In this document: positions 1 to 8,976 of the stretch, one piece after another
Layout of the letters: each line of letters starts with the position of its first letter
Numbering within the stretch: position 1 is the stretch's first letter
NCBI GenBank assembly: GCA_003989065.1
Contig: RXIW01000004.1
Span: 41,783-105,782 of the forward strand
DNA from: Candidatus Competibacteraceae bacterium
GTDB lineage: Bacteria > Pseudomonadota > Gammaproteobacteria > Competibacterales > Competibacteraceae
Direction: 5' to 3'
Length of the DNA stretch: 64,000 nucleotides
The notes under the pieces: generated by a model
Database searches by the model: none
Seen by the model: the letters and a program-made list of their open reading frames with translations, nothing else
Told to the model about the DNA's origin: nothing
Translations under genes and position numbers: made by a program

Positions 1-2165
1 GCCAGGCCGATTTTCTGTCGTTCGTGCGGATGCGCGAATGGCACGATCTGCACCAGGAATTGCTGGCGCTGGCGACCACGATGGGGATGCGGCCCAACGG
101 CGAACCGGCGTCCTATGACAACCTGCATCGGGCGCTGATGACCGGCCTGCTGGGTCATCTCGGCCTGAAGCAGGAGGACAGCGCTTATCTCGGCGCGCGC
201 GACCGGATGTTCCATCTGTTTCCAGGCTCCGGCTTGTTCAAGAAGCGGCCGCGCTGGGTGATGGCCGCCGAGCTGGTGGAAACCTCGCGACTGTACGCCC
301 GCACCCTGGCCCGGATCGAGCCGGAGTGGGTCGAGGGGTTGGCTGGACATCTGCTCAAGCGCAGTTATGCCGAGCCGCACTGGGAAAAACGCAGCGCGCA
401 GGTGACCGCCACCGAGCGGGTGACCCTATATGGCCTGCCGATCGTGGTCGGTCGCCGCGTCAACTATGGTCCGCTCGATCCGGCTCTGGCGCGGGAGATC
501 TTCATCCGCCAGGCGCTGGTCGCGGGCGAATTCCACTGCAAGGCACCGTTTTTCCAGCACAATCGGCAACTGCTGGACGAATTGGAAGAACTGGAGGTTC
601 GGGCGCGCCGCGACTTGAGCGCCGACGAGGAGGCGCTCTACCGCTTTTACCAGGCGCGCATTCCGGACGGAATCTACAACGGTCCGAGTTTCGAAAGCTG
701 GCGCAAGCAGGCCGAACGGGACCAGCCCCGGCTGCTGTTTCTCGATCGGGCCGCGCTGTTGGCGGCGGCGGGACCGGTAGCGGGTGGCGAGCGCTTTCCC
801 GATCATCTCGATCTCGATGGGTTGCAACTGCCGTTGCGCTATCGCTTCGAGCCGGGTGCGGTCGATGACGGCGTGACCCTGACCGTGCCATTGGCGGCGG
901 TCAACCAGGTCGATCCCAGGCGGTTGGACTGGCTGGTGCCGGGGTTGCGGGCGGAACGGATGGCGGCTTTGCTGAAATCTCTGCCGAAAGCCTTGCGCCG
1001 TAACTTCGTGCCGACGCCCAATTACGTGCAGGCGCTGCTGGAAGTGCTGGAACCAGGCCAGGGTTCGCTCACCGAGGCCATGGCCGGGCAGCTGCAACGC
1101 ATGACCGGCGTAGCGATTCCCGAACAGGCGTGGAATCCGGCCGCGATCCCGACCCATTTGCAGATGCGGTTTCAGGTGGTGGACGCCGAGGGACGGGAAC
1201 TGGCGGTCGGGCGCGACTGGCAGGCCATTCAGGCGCAATTGCGCGGCGAGGCCCGGACCAGCTTCGCCGCCCTGCCGACCCCGGAGTTCGAGCGGGAGCA
1301 GCTGCGCGACTGGGATTTCGGAGCCTTGCCGACCGAGGTGAGTTTTGTCCGCAACGGCATCCGGTTGCGCGGCTATCCGGCCCTGGTGGCCGAAGCCGAT
1401 GGTTCGCTGGCGTTACGGGTGCTGGACGGGCCGGCGCGGGCCGAGGCGGCGACCCGGGCCGGCTTGCGTCGCCTGATCGGCTGGCGGTTGGGGCCGGCCT
1501 ACAAGACGCTGGCGCGCGACCTGCCGAAACTCCAGGGCATGACGCTGCATTTCGTCGGGCTGGGGACCCAGGAGCAGTTGCGCGAGGATGTGCTGGCCGC
1601 CATTCTCGACCGGGCGTTCCTGGCTGACCGTCCATTGCCGCGCGATCGGGCCGCTTTCGAGGCGTTGCTGGAGGCAGGCAAGTCCCAACTGGCGGTCGAG
1701 CGGCTGGCGGTGTGCGACATGGCCGCCGCCATCCTGGCTGCCTATCACGAGGTGCGGCGGGCGTTGCTCGACGACTCGCCGGTCTGGGCCGAAGCCCTGG
1801 TCGATATCCGCGCGCAGTTGAACCACCTCGTCTATCCCGGCTTTCTCGGCCAGACCCCGCCGGAATGGTTGCCGCACCTACCGCGTTATCTGCGCGCCAT
1901 CGCCCTGCGCTGGCAGAAACTCCGCCAGGCTCCGGACAAGGACCGCCAGCGGCGTGGCGATGTCGTCCGGCTGTGGGATGCCTGCCAGCGGCAATTGACC
2001 GAGAATGCCGCGCGCGAACGCCACGATCCGGAGTTGATCCGATTTCGCTGGCTGCTAGAGGAGCTGCGGGTCTCGCAGTTCGCCCAGGAGTTGAAGACCA
2101 TCGCCCCGGTGTCGGTCAAGCGCCTGGAAGAGCAGTGGGGCAGGATCCGGCTGGCCGCGGGATGA
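1..2165 (+). CDS. hrpA: ATP-dependent RNA helicase HrpA, C-terminal part (5' end outside window)
   Basis: The reading frame is already open at the left edge, so this is the 3' portion of a longer gene; the GTG at 24 is only the first in-frame start-like codon. The roughly 720 visible residues match the region after the DEAH helicase core in HrpA, including the DUF3418 C-terminal domain. Recognisable family segments are FPGSGLFKK, LVETSRLYART, RIEPEWVEGLAGHLLKRSY, YGLPIVVGRRVNYGPLDP, LPKALRRNFVPTPNY and the C-terminal RWLLEELRVSQFAQ. HrpA is a DEAH-box 3'-5' RNA helicase that in E. coli acts in rescue of collided ribosomes and fimbrial mRNA processing (family knowledge). No helicase motifs can be checked here because they lie upstream. 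It is convergent with the TetR gene at 2198. Confidence 0.93.
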   Translation, partial: QADFLSFVRMREWHDLHQELLALATTMGMRPNGEPASYDNLHRALMTGLLGHLGLKQEDSAYLGARDRMFHLFPGSGLFKKRPRWVMAAELVETSRLYARTLARIEPEWVEGLAGHLLKRSYAEPHWEKRSAQVTATERVTLYGLPIVVGRRVNYGPLDPALAREIFIRQALVAGEFHCKAPFFQHNRQLLDELEELEVRARRDLSADEEALYRFYQARIPDGIYNGPSFESWRKQAERDQPRLLFLDRAALLAAAGPVAGGERFPDHLDLDGLQLPLRYRFEPGAVDDGVTLTVPLAAVNQVDPRRLDWLVPGLRAERMAALLKSLPKALRRNFVPTPNYVQALLEVLEPGQGSLTEAMAGQLQRMTGVAIPEQAWNPAAIPTHLQMRFQVVDAEGRELAVGRDWQAIQAQLRGEARTSFAALPTPEFEREQLRDWDFGALPTEVSFVRNGIRLRGYPALVAEADGSLALRVLDGPARAEAATRAGLRRLIGWRLGPAYKTLARDLPKLQGMTLHFVGLGTQEQLREDVLAAILDRAFLADRPLPRDRAAFEALLEAGKSQLAVERLAVCDMAAAILAAYHEVRRALLDDSPVWAEALVDIRAQLNHLVYPGFLGQTPPEWLPHLPRYLRAIALRWQKLRQAPDKDRQRRGDVVRLWDACQRQLTENAARERHDPELIRFRWLLEELRVSQFAQELKTIAPVSVKRLEEQWGRIRLAAG

Positions 2166-2197
2166 CGGCGGCCGATCGATCAGCGGGGTCGTCGGCG

Positions 2198-2800
2198 TTA
2201 TGCCTGGGTGAAGCCGCTCAGGTAGTGATCCAACATGGAGCCGGCTACATCCTGGAGCGAGTGTCCGCCCGCGACTTCCAGTTTTTGATCGAAACCCAGG
2301 ATGCAGATGCCATGCACCCCGCTCCACAGCGCGCGACTGGCCAGCGCGATTTCGTCGGAAGAGCGCCGGGGACAGAGTAGCGCCAGCTGGCGCTGGACCA
2401 GTTCGAACATCCGGGTCACCCGTTCGGTGAAGGAATCGGGGATGGATTCGCCCTCGGGCAGCCGATGCTGATAGACGGCCAGCCAACGGTTGGTCTGGGT
2501 AAGGGCAAAATCGATATAGGCTTGCGCCAGGGCGCGGATGGCCGCCGTTGGCGGCGGCGAATCGGCGGTGGCGCGCAGCAGTTGCCGGTGCAGGGCATCC
2601 AGGGTCCGTTCGTTCATCTGAATGATCAGATCATCCAGACTGCGGAACACCATATACAGACTACCGACCGTGTAGCCAATGCGCGTGACGATCTTGCGAG
2701 TGCTCAGGCCGGTCAGTCCCTGGCTGGCGACGAGATCCTCGGCTGCTCGCAGCGCGATTTCGCGCAGTTCTTCCCGCGTATGCTCATTGCGTCTACCCAT
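2198..2800 (-). CDS. TetR/AcrR family transcriptional regulator
   Basis: A 200-residue protein of normal TetR length. Residues 8-55 form the N-terminal helix-turn-helix (REELREIALRAAEDLVASQG, then LSTRKIVTRIGYTVGSLYMVF), with the usual recognition-helix pattern ending in GSLYMVFRSLDDL. The remainder is a helical ligand-binding and dimerisation domain that resembles the WHG/YcdC type (YQHRLPEG, then AS-RALWSGVHGI). It is a soluble DNA-binding repressor by family; the ligand cannot be told. It is transcribed away from the kinase gene's end and converges on hrpA, and no operator palindrome was recognised. The gene 5' to it (2848-4884, same strand) is separated by 47 bases, so co-transcription with the kinase triad is possible but unproven. 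Confidence 0.9.
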   Translation of the reverse strand: MGRRNEHTREELREIALRAAEDLVASQGLTGLSTRKIVTRIGYTVGSLYMVFRSLDDLIIQMNERTLDALHRQLLRATADSPPPTAAIRALAQAYIDFALTQTNRWLAVYQHRLPEGESIPDSFTERVTRMFELVQRQLALLCPRRSSDEIALASRALWSGVHGICILGFDQKLEVAGGHSLQDVAGSMLDHYLSGFTQA

Positions 2801-2847
2801 TGAAGAAGTCTCCGGCTGTTCGCGACCGCTGCGGCGCGGCGGGACCG

Positions 2848-4884
2848 TTACCAGAGAGCGCCGAGACCGAGGTGGAAAACTCGCAAATCTGCTCGGGCTT
2901 GCGCTTCTTGCACGGCTTGGCGGATCAGGGCAATGTTGATCTGGGCGCGTTGTTTGAGGATATCTGTCTTGATTGTAGCCAGTTCGGCGGGACCTGCCAT
3001 CAACTCCTGTTCGATTTGCAGCCGTTGCTGCAGGTATTGCCGGCGAAGATCGGCGATGGCCGCCGGCGTCGTGCCCTGTTGGGGGTCGTAGCGGAACTGC
3101 CGCTCCAGGGTCTGCCGCCAGGCCAGCAATGCCGCCGCCCGTTGGCGGCCGAGGCGCTGACCGAAGCCCGGCACCCCCCGAATGGCCTCGGACGTGATGT
3201 CGGCGGCGGTTTCGATGCCGTAGGATTCCAGCGCCATGCGGTCGGTGGTGCGGATGCCGGGAATCCGGGCGGCGTCGATGAAATGGTTTTCCAGAAAGGT
3301 CTGCAGCTGTATGCGTCGCCGGGCGGTCTCCAGCCGTTGCAGATCGCGCAGGAAGTCGGCCGACAGATTGCGGTGGCGGTCGCGCAGGATTTGCAAGTTG
3401 TACAGCCGGGCTGCGAATGGCTGTTCGCTGGCATGTTTTTGCCAGGCAGCCTGCAATTCCAGCCGCTCGCGGCGGGCGTTGAACAGCGCCAGGCGGCGGC
3501 GTTGGTGTTCGCGGTGCACGCTGCGATCCCAGAACAGCGAGCTAACGGCAGCAGCCAGCGGCAGCCACAGCCAGCTGAGACGGGGACGGATCAGGATGGC
3601 GGCCAGGACCGCGCCGATGATGGCCGCCGCCTTGATCAGGTTGACCCGCTGGATCTGCTGCAGAGAATCGGGCAGCGGCGTGGACGTGACCGCCGGCGCT
3701 GCGGTGCGCGGCATGGCCTCAGCGCCGGGTGGGGGCACCGCCAGAATCCGGCTCCAAGCTTGGTCCAGGTCGAAATCGGGATGCTCGGCCACCGGATGGG
3801 GGACCGGGGCGCGCTGGGCTGGGGCGAAGAAGGTGGTTCTGCTGGCCTGCTCCAGCGCGCACCATGGGCAGGCTGACAGCTGGCCGGGATATTTGTGCAT
3901 GGCGTTGCGCCCGCAGGAGCGCAACTCGCTGCCCAGCCGCTCCAGCGCCGCCAGCCACTCGCGGGGCGTGGGCCGTTTTTGCGCCGGCGTCAGCGGGACG
4001 AAGGCGCGTTCGAACAGATCGGCGATCGGGCGGGGTAAGACCGTCAGCGGCAAGGTGTGGGGCGGCGGCTCCATCAGCCAGGCGGCGGCGTGCTGGCCGA
4101 AGGCGAAGCGGTGCTCCTTGATGGCGCGTTCGATGGGCATGTCGCCCTTGCCCAGATAACGACCGGCGAAGGGATGACGTCCCATGAACAACAGGTGGAA
4201 GCACAGCAGGGCCAGGCCGAAGACATCGTGGTCCGCCGTGCGGCGCAAGCCGCGAAACGGCCGGTCCTGCAATTCCGGCGCGGTGAACTGCGGCACTCCG
4301 ACATCGCACAGGAACAGTCGGCCGCCTGTATCGATCTGGAAGGAATCGCAATCGATCAGCTTGACCAGCGCCTGGGCCGAGACCACCACATTGCCGGGGT
4401 TGACGTCGCCGATGACGTGACCGCGGGCGTGGATAGTCTCGAAAGCGCTGGCCAGGTTGCGGGCGGCGTGGACCAGAAACGACCAGTCGGCCTGGGGGAA
4501 GGCGCGCTTGCGGTGCGAGGGACCGTAGAGACTGTGGATTTCCTGGTAGCCGTTGACTCGCGGCATGATGAAGCCCCGCACCGGACCGCTGGGGCTGGCG
4601 CGCAACACGTCCACTGGCCAGGCCGCCACTTCCAGCAGGCCGGGATGGGCCTGCCGCGCCATGCCTTCCAGCTTGAGGGCCTTGTCGGCGTCGATGGGCT
4701 GGTGATAGACCTTGGCGACAAAGCCGGGCCGGCCGGCGATCTCGTGGATCGCGCCTTCACCGCCGCGTCCCAGGGCTTTGCCCGGCTCGACCGGGTGACC
4801 GGCACCGCTATAGAGCCGCGTCGCCGGACGGGGATCAGACGGCGGACGCGAGCGGGGCGGGATCGTCGGGGAGAGCGGCGGCAT
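2848..4884 (-). CDS. Helix-hairpin-helix protein kinase, YegI / TerY-P triad type
   Basis: Third gene of a VWA-PP2C-kinase triad. The N-terminal kinase fold begins with the glycine loop GKALGRGGEGAIHEI and lysine in GFVAKVYH. The catalytic loop is VIGDVNPGNVV, which keeps the catalytic Asp and Asn, and the metal-binding segment is KLIDCDSFQ. A cysteine cluster follows (CGRN, then CPWCALE), probably a zinc knuckle. Two hydrophobic segments come next (AAAIIGAVLAAILI and LSWLWLPLAAAVSSLFW), then a coiled-coil region and a helix-hairpin-helix (GVPGFGQRLGRQRAAAL). The domain order matches E. coli YegI. The ATG at 4884 is preferred because an upstream ATG at 4974 gives an extra Pro/Arg-rich tail inside the phosphatase gene; no strong ribosome site distinguishes them. 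It overlaps the phosphatase gene by 50 bases. Family knowledge: a Ser/Thr kinase of the TerY-P stress-signalling triad; its substrate is unknown. Confidence 0.85.
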   Translation of the reverse strand: MPPLSPTIPPRSRPPSDPRPATRLYSGAGHPVEPGKALGRGGEGAIHEIAGRPGFVAKVYHQPIDADKALKLEGMARQAHPGLLEVAAWPVDVLRASPSGPVRGFIMPRVNGYQEIHSLYGPSHRKRAFPQADWSFLVHAARNLASAFETIHARGHVIGDVNPGNVVVSAQALVKLIDCDSFQIDTGGRLFLCDVGVPQFTAPELQDRPFRGLRRTADHDVFGLALLCFHLLFMGRHPFAGRYLGKGDMPIERAIKEHRFAFGQHAAAWLMEPPPHTLPLTVLPRPIADLFERAFVPLTPAQKRPTPREWLAALERLGSELRSCGRNAMHKYPGQLSACPWCALEQASRTTFFAPAQRAPVPHPVAEHPDFDLDQAWSRILAVPPPGAEAMPRTAAPAVTSTPLPDSLQQIQRVNLIKAAAIIGAVLAAILIRPRLSWLWLPLAAAVSSLFWDRSVHREHQRRRLALFNARRERLELQAAWQKHASEQPFAARLYNLQILRDRHRNLSADFLRDLQRLETARRRIQLQTFLENHFIDAARIPGIRTTDRMALESYGIETAADITSEAIRGVPGFGQRLGRQRAAALLAWRQTLERQFRYDPQQGTTPAAIADLRRQYLQQRLQIEQELMAGPAELATIKTDILKQRAQINIALIRQAVQEAQARADLRVFHLGLGALW

Positions 4885-5758
4885 CGGTGGGTTGAGGATC
4901 GAGCTGAAGATCGGTGGGAGGGGGTTCCGCCGGAACCGTTGAGGTGGGGATCGAAGGAGCCGAGGTTGCTGCATCCGCCGCGACGGGTAGCCGGGTGGCC
5001 AGGATCAGGGTCTTGTCGTCGTGGGTGCGCTGGTCGATGGCCGGGCTGGCCAGGAAGCGCTCCAGCGCGGTCGCCAGTTCCTCTGGGCGACCCGTCGCGG
5101 GATAGTCGCGCAGATGCTGGAACAGCGGACGAAAGAAGGGAATATGGGCCTGCCGGGTCTGATAGTGCAGGGCCAGCCGTTGCAGGCCGTCGCTGAGCAG
5201 GGCGATTTCGGCGATCGGTTCGTTCAACACAGCGCATTCCAGCCGGGTGACAGCGTTGCTGTCGGTCACGAAATAGGTCTCGTTGGCGTACTCTCCGCCT
5301 TGCGGCCAGAACACCGGCCGGTAGCCGGTCGGGCCGCCGATCACGATGGCGCCGTCGCCGATCTGCAGGAACAGCGCGCGATCGGCCGCGACCACCGCCC
5401 CCAGCAGAGTGCAGGCGAAGGCCCGCAGCGGTAGGCTGGCTTCGGCCGCGCGTCGCTCTAGCGCGGCCCGCACCCGTTGGAACAGGCTTGCAGCCATGGC
5501 CGGCATCCAGTCGGCGGTCGGGGGGTCGGCCAAGCGAGCTGCGCATTCGTCCAGCAGGGTTTGGCAGGCTAGCGCCGCGCCGGTGCGGGATTCGGCGGCG
5601 CTGCCGGCCCCGTCGGCGACGGCCAGCGCCAGGATGGAGTCACCGTCGGGCGTTGCCAGCACGCGGCTGGCGCAGTCGTCCTGGCACTCGGTCCCTTCAG
5701 TCAGGTGGGCTACGCCTGGGACGCTGGCGCAGACGTAGCGCCACCCGCCTTCGTTCAC
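4835..5758 (-). CDS. PP2C-type serine/threonine phosphatase, YegK-like (triad member)
   Basis: Start chosen at GTG 5758, whose last two bases overlap the VWA stop as GTGA, a classic translational-coupling junction; this gives 307 residues. An ATG at 5854 exists but lies well inside the VWA gene. Family motifs are [21 protein letters not shown] (signal-input start of PP2C), [22 protein letters not shown] (metal-binding Asp-Gly-Ala-Gly), the central [12 protein letters not shown] and the late [13 protein letters not shown] with the final metal-binding Asp. The C-terminus is Pro/Ala-rich and disordered. It belongs to the PP2C_2/YegK group that works opposite the adjacent kinase. The three genes overlap and are read as one operon from 6450 down to 2848. 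Confidence 0.9.
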   Translation of the reverse strand: MNEGGWRYVCASVPGVAHLTEGTECQDDCASRVLATPDGDSILALAVADGAGSAAESRTGAALACQTLLDECAARLADPPTADWMPAMAASLFQRVRAALERRAAEASLPLRAFACTLLGAVVAADRALFLQIGDGAIVIGGPTGYRPVFWPQGGEYANETYFVTDSNAVTRLECAVLNEPIAEIALLSDGLQRLALHYQTRQAHIPFFRPLFQHLRDYPATGRPEELATALERFLASPAIDQRTHDDKTLILATRLPVAADAATSAPSIPTSTVPAEPPPTDLQLDPQPTDAAALPDDPAPLASAV

Positions 5759-6450
5759 ACCGAGGCCCAGCCGCTGGGAGCCGTGGGATTGGCCAGCAGC
5801 ACTTCGGTGCCCGGCACCGAACGCGACACCGAGCGCATCGAGTTGGACAGCCATTGGAACAGCTCGCGGAAACGCAGGCCGCGCAGGCGCAACGGCTGGC
5901 GAACCGAAATCTGCTGCAAGACATCGAGGTTGGCGCCCTCGACCCCCACCGCGAAGAAGGCGAAGGCGTGCTTGTCCTCGCCCAACCGCACTTCGTGGGC
6001 GGCGGCCTTCCAGTCGTCGGTCGGGCTGCCGTCGGTGATCAGGAACACCCAGGGGCGGAAAAAGGGGATACCGTGCTCCCGATACAGGGTCTTGCGCTGG
6101 TCCAGCAGCTCCAGTCCCTGGACGATCGCCTGGCCCATGGGAGTATCTTTTTGCGCGGTCAACTGCGGCGGGGTGAAATGTTCGGCGGTCTGGAATTCAG
6201 TGACCACCTGGACTGGCCCGAAGGTGACGATGGCGATCTCGACTCGCTTGGCGGCGAGGCTATCGGCCAGCAGCTCCTCCTTGAAGGTGGCCAGTCCCTG
6301 GTTCAGTTCGATGATCGGATGACCGTTCATCGACCAGGAATTGTCGAGCAGCAGCACGCAGGGACAGCGTGGTTCCGGGTTATCGGCAAATTCGGCGACA
6401 CTAAAGTCCACCTCGAACGGGGTTTGGCGGAGCAGGTCGAGTTCGTTCAT
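5755..6450 (-). CDS. von Willebrand factor A domain protein, YegL / TerY type
   Basis: A 231-residue VWA protein and first gene of the triad. The MIDAS metal site is complete: Asp36-x-Ser38-x-Ser40 in LLLDNSWSM, Thr103 in KDTPMG and Asp140 in [10 protein letters not shown]. The length and the motif [19 protein letters not shown] are typical of the YegL/TerY subfamily. Such proteins are cytoplasmic, bind a divalent cation and are thought to act as scaffold or target in tellurium/stress-type signalling. The 250-base upstream region separates it from the divergent secreted hydrolase gene at 6702 and must contain the operon promoter; no clear -35/-10 pair was found. The stop overlaps the phosphatase start. 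Confidence 0.92.
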   Translation of the reverse strand: MNELDLLRQTPFEVDFSVAEFADNPEPRCPCVLLLDNSWSMNGHPIIELNQGLATFKEELLADSLAAKRVEIAIVTFGPVQVVTEFQTAEHFTPPQLTAQKDTPMGQAIVQGLELLDQRKTLYREHGIPFFRPWVFLITDGSPTDDWKAAAHEVRLGEDKHAFAFFAVGVEGANLDVLQQISVRQPLRLRGLRFRELFQWLSNSMRSVSRSVPGTEVLLANPTAPSGWASV

Positions 6451-6701
6451 CGCGAGTCATCTCTAACTGACAGGAGGCGTGGGTGCCACGCCGTGAAATA
6501 TACCGTAATCCATGAAGGGTAAGCGTAGCTTCCACAACATTATGTTTAGGTTACCGATGGCTGCAAGTCCGCCCGGCCGCGCTATTCGATGTCCCGGCCA
6601 TCGCTATAATGGCGGCCGTGTTCCAGGAAGGAACCGTAATCCCAGGGGCTGTCGCCCTACCATCCCAGTTCTGATGCTTTCGCCCGATCCGAGCCTGAAT
6701 C

Positions 6702-8909
6702 ATGTCCGATTTTTTCCTCCGTCTGGTCGTTGCAGGCGCTGTCGTCGTGCTGGCCACCATGCGGCTGGGCTCTGCCGCCGAAGCGTCGCTGCAGGTGACC
6801 ATCGACCTGCGCGGCGGTCCGGTCAGCGCCTTCGTTCCGTCAGCGGCGCTGGGCGCAGGGGTGGACGGCCATTCCCGCGGCGACGCTGCCGCCATCTATC
6901 GTTCGACCACGCTACGCGCCATGCGCTCCGTTGGCCTGTTGCCGCTCAGCTATCGGTTGCGCACCGAGCTGGGCATCGAAGCCTGGCATTGGAATCCGCG
7001 CGGGCGTTGGAGCGACCAGCGGCGCGCGCAAGGCTACTGGACCTCGGATGACCGGTTGGGCACGCCGATTCTGGCGTCTTTCGGCTATCGGTTGCCCCGC
7101 CGCGGCAATACGATCGACCAGGCGGAAAACGACGGCTATTCCCGGCTGGCCGACGGCGATCCGAACAGCTTCTGGAAGAGCAATCCCTACCTGGATCGAC
7201 GCTATACCGGCGAAGACAACGATCGCCATCCGCAATGGCTGATCGCCGATCTGGGCCAGCCCCAGCCGGTGAACGCACTGCGCATCCGCTGGGGGAACCC
7301 GTATGCGGTGCGCTATACGGTGCAATACTGGGAAGGCGAGGACCCGCGCGATCCGGATGAGTATCCCAAAGGCCGCTGGCAAGATTTCCCTGCTGGCGCC
7401 GTGAGCGAAGGCCGCGGCGGCGATCCACTGCTGCGCTTGGGGGCGGAGCCCGTGCCGGTGCGCTTTCTGCGGGTGTTGCTGGAGCAGGGGTCCGGGACCG
7501 CCCCGCCGGGTGCGCAAGATCCGCGCGATGCGCTCGGCTATGCGGTGCGGGAGATTGCCATCGGGACCCTGGATTCTGACGACCAGTTGCGGGATGTGGT
7601 GCGCCACGCCCCCGACCGCGATCGGCAAACGCGCTTTTTCGTATCGTCCACCGATCCCTGGCACCGCGCCAGCGACCTGGATTCGCACGTCGAACAGCCC
7701 GGTATCGATCGGGTGTTCGCCAGCGGCCTGACCCGCGGACTGCCGATGCTGATGTCGGTGGGCGCCTTGTACGATACCCCGGACAATGCGGCGGCTCTGC
7801 TGCGTTATCTGCGCCGGCGCGGTTATCCGACGCCGCGCATCGAGATCGGCGAGGAGCCGGACGGCCAGTATGCAGCGCCGGAGGACTACGGTGCTTTATA
7901 TCTGCAGGTGGCGGATGCGTTGCGGGCAGTGGATCCGACTGTCGTGGTGGGCGGAGCGTCCCTCCAGTCGTTTCAAGCCGCCAATGGAAGCGCCATGATG
8001 GCGTGGTCGGGCACGGCGGTCGCGCCCGACCAGTCGTGGTTGAAGCGTCTGCTGAGCTATTGGCGGGAGCGGGGCCGGCTGGCCGATCTGGGCTTCCTGT
8101 CGTTCGAGTGGTATCCCTTCGACGAGGTGTGCGCGCCGGCGGTGGACGCTCTGCTGCAGGGGCCGGCCTTGCTGAGCGAGGCCGTAGCCCATCTATACGC
8201 CCAGGGATTGCCCCGCGGCACGCCCTTGATCATCACCGAGTACGGCTATTCGGCCTTTTCCGCCCAGGAGGAAGTCGACTTGCCTGGCGCGCTGTTCAAC
8301 GCTGATGTGGTTGGGACCTTCCTGGGACTGGGCGGCCAGGCCGCCTACCTGTATGGCCTCGAACCCACCCCCTTGTACCGGGAATCGACCCACTGCGACA
8401 ACTGGGGCAACAACACCCTGTTCCTGTCCGATGACCAGCGCCGCATTCTGGCGCGCACCGCGACCTATCACGGGACTACGCTATTGAACCGTCATTGGCT
8501 GGGGAACCCGGACCAAGCTCATCAGGTCTATCCGGCGCGGGTGGAGGGCGGCCAGCCGGACCAGGTATGGCCGCTGACCGCTTATGCGCTGTATCGCCCC
8601 GATGGTCGCTGGGCGCTGTTGCTGGTCAACAAAGACCCGCTGCGAGCCTGGAGCGTCGCGCCGCGCTTCGCCGATTCGGCCGAGGTGGTTGCGCCGCTGC
8701 GAGGTCCGGCCGATCTGTACCAGTTCTCCGCCGTGCAATACCGGTGGCAGGCCGCCGGCGAACGGGGTCGTCCGTTGCGCAGCCTGCCTCCCCGACACAG
8801 CGTGCTGAGCGGCGATGCGCCGCTGCAGATCGATCTGCCGCCCTGGTCATTGACGGTCGTCCAGGGCGAGGGGCCGCAGCCCAGCCCGCCGCCGGATACG
8901 GCGCATTAG
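6702..8909 (+). CDS. Secreted glycoside-hydrolase-like protein with discoidin (F5/8 type C) domain
   Basis: A 735-residue exported protein. Residues 1-28 look like a signal peptide (FFLRLVVAGAVVVLATMRLG ending SAAEA). Residues about 140-270 have the look of a discoidin/F5-8C carbohydrate-binding domain (SRLADGDPNSFWKSNPY, HPQWLIADLGQPQPVNALRI, VRYTVQYW, VRFLRVLLEQ). Residues about 330-620 resemble a clan-A TIM-barrel hydrolase: IEIGEEPDGQYAAPEDYGALY would carry the acid/base Glu and LIITEYGYSAFSAQEEV the nucleophile Glu, as in GH39/GH5-like enzymes. The substrate is not known. It is followed 67 bases later by the polysaccharide synthase/deacetylase fusion on the same strand, so a role in the same extracellular glycan is likely (inference). 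Family assignment beyond 'GH clan A-like' is uncertain. Confidence 0.75.
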   Translation: MSDFFLRLVVAGAVVVLATMRLGSAAEASLQVTIDLRGGPVSAFVPSAALGAGVDGHSRGDAAAIYRSTTLRAMRSVGLLPLSYRLRTELGIEAWHWNPRGRWSDQRRAQGYWTSDDRLGTPILASFGYRLPRRGNTIDQAENDGYSRLADGDPNSFWKSNPYLDRRYTGEDNDRHPQWLIADLGQPQPVNALRIRWGNPYAVRYTVQYWEGEDPRDPDEYPKGRWQDFPAGAVSEGRGGDPLLRLGAEPVPVRFLRVLLEQGSGTAPPGAQDPRDALGYAVREIAIGTLDSDDQLRDVVRHAPDRDRQTRFFVSSTDPWHRASDLDSHVEQPGIDRVFASGLTRGLPMLMSVGALYDTPDNAAALLRYLRRRGYPTPRIEIGEEPDGQYAAPEDYGALYLQVADALRAVDPTVVVGGASLQSFQAANGSAMMAWSGTAVAPDQSWLKRLLSYWRERGRLADLGFLSFEWYPFDEVCAPAVDALLQGPALLSEAVAHLYAQGLPRGTPLIITEYGYSAFSAQEEVDLPGALFNADVVGTFLGLGGQAAYLYGLEPTPLYRESTHCDNWGNNTLFLSDDQRRILARTATYHGTTLLNRHWLGNPDQAHQVYPARVEGGQPDQVWPLTAYALYRPDGRWALLLVNKDPLRAWSVAPRFADSAEVVAPLRGPADLYQFSAVQYRWQAAGERGRPLRSLPPRHSVLSGDAPLQIDLPPWSLTVVQGEGPQPSPPPDTAH

Positions 8910-8976
8910 TCACGCGCGCGACCCGTTCGCGCGAGCCCAGCTTGCCATAGAGCCAGAGAGTCACGATCAGACCCCT

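Noticed and set aside
6605..6610. TATAAT box in the divergent region before the secreted hydrolase
   Set aside because: No -35 element at 16-18 bases; a single hexamer is not enough to call a promoter.
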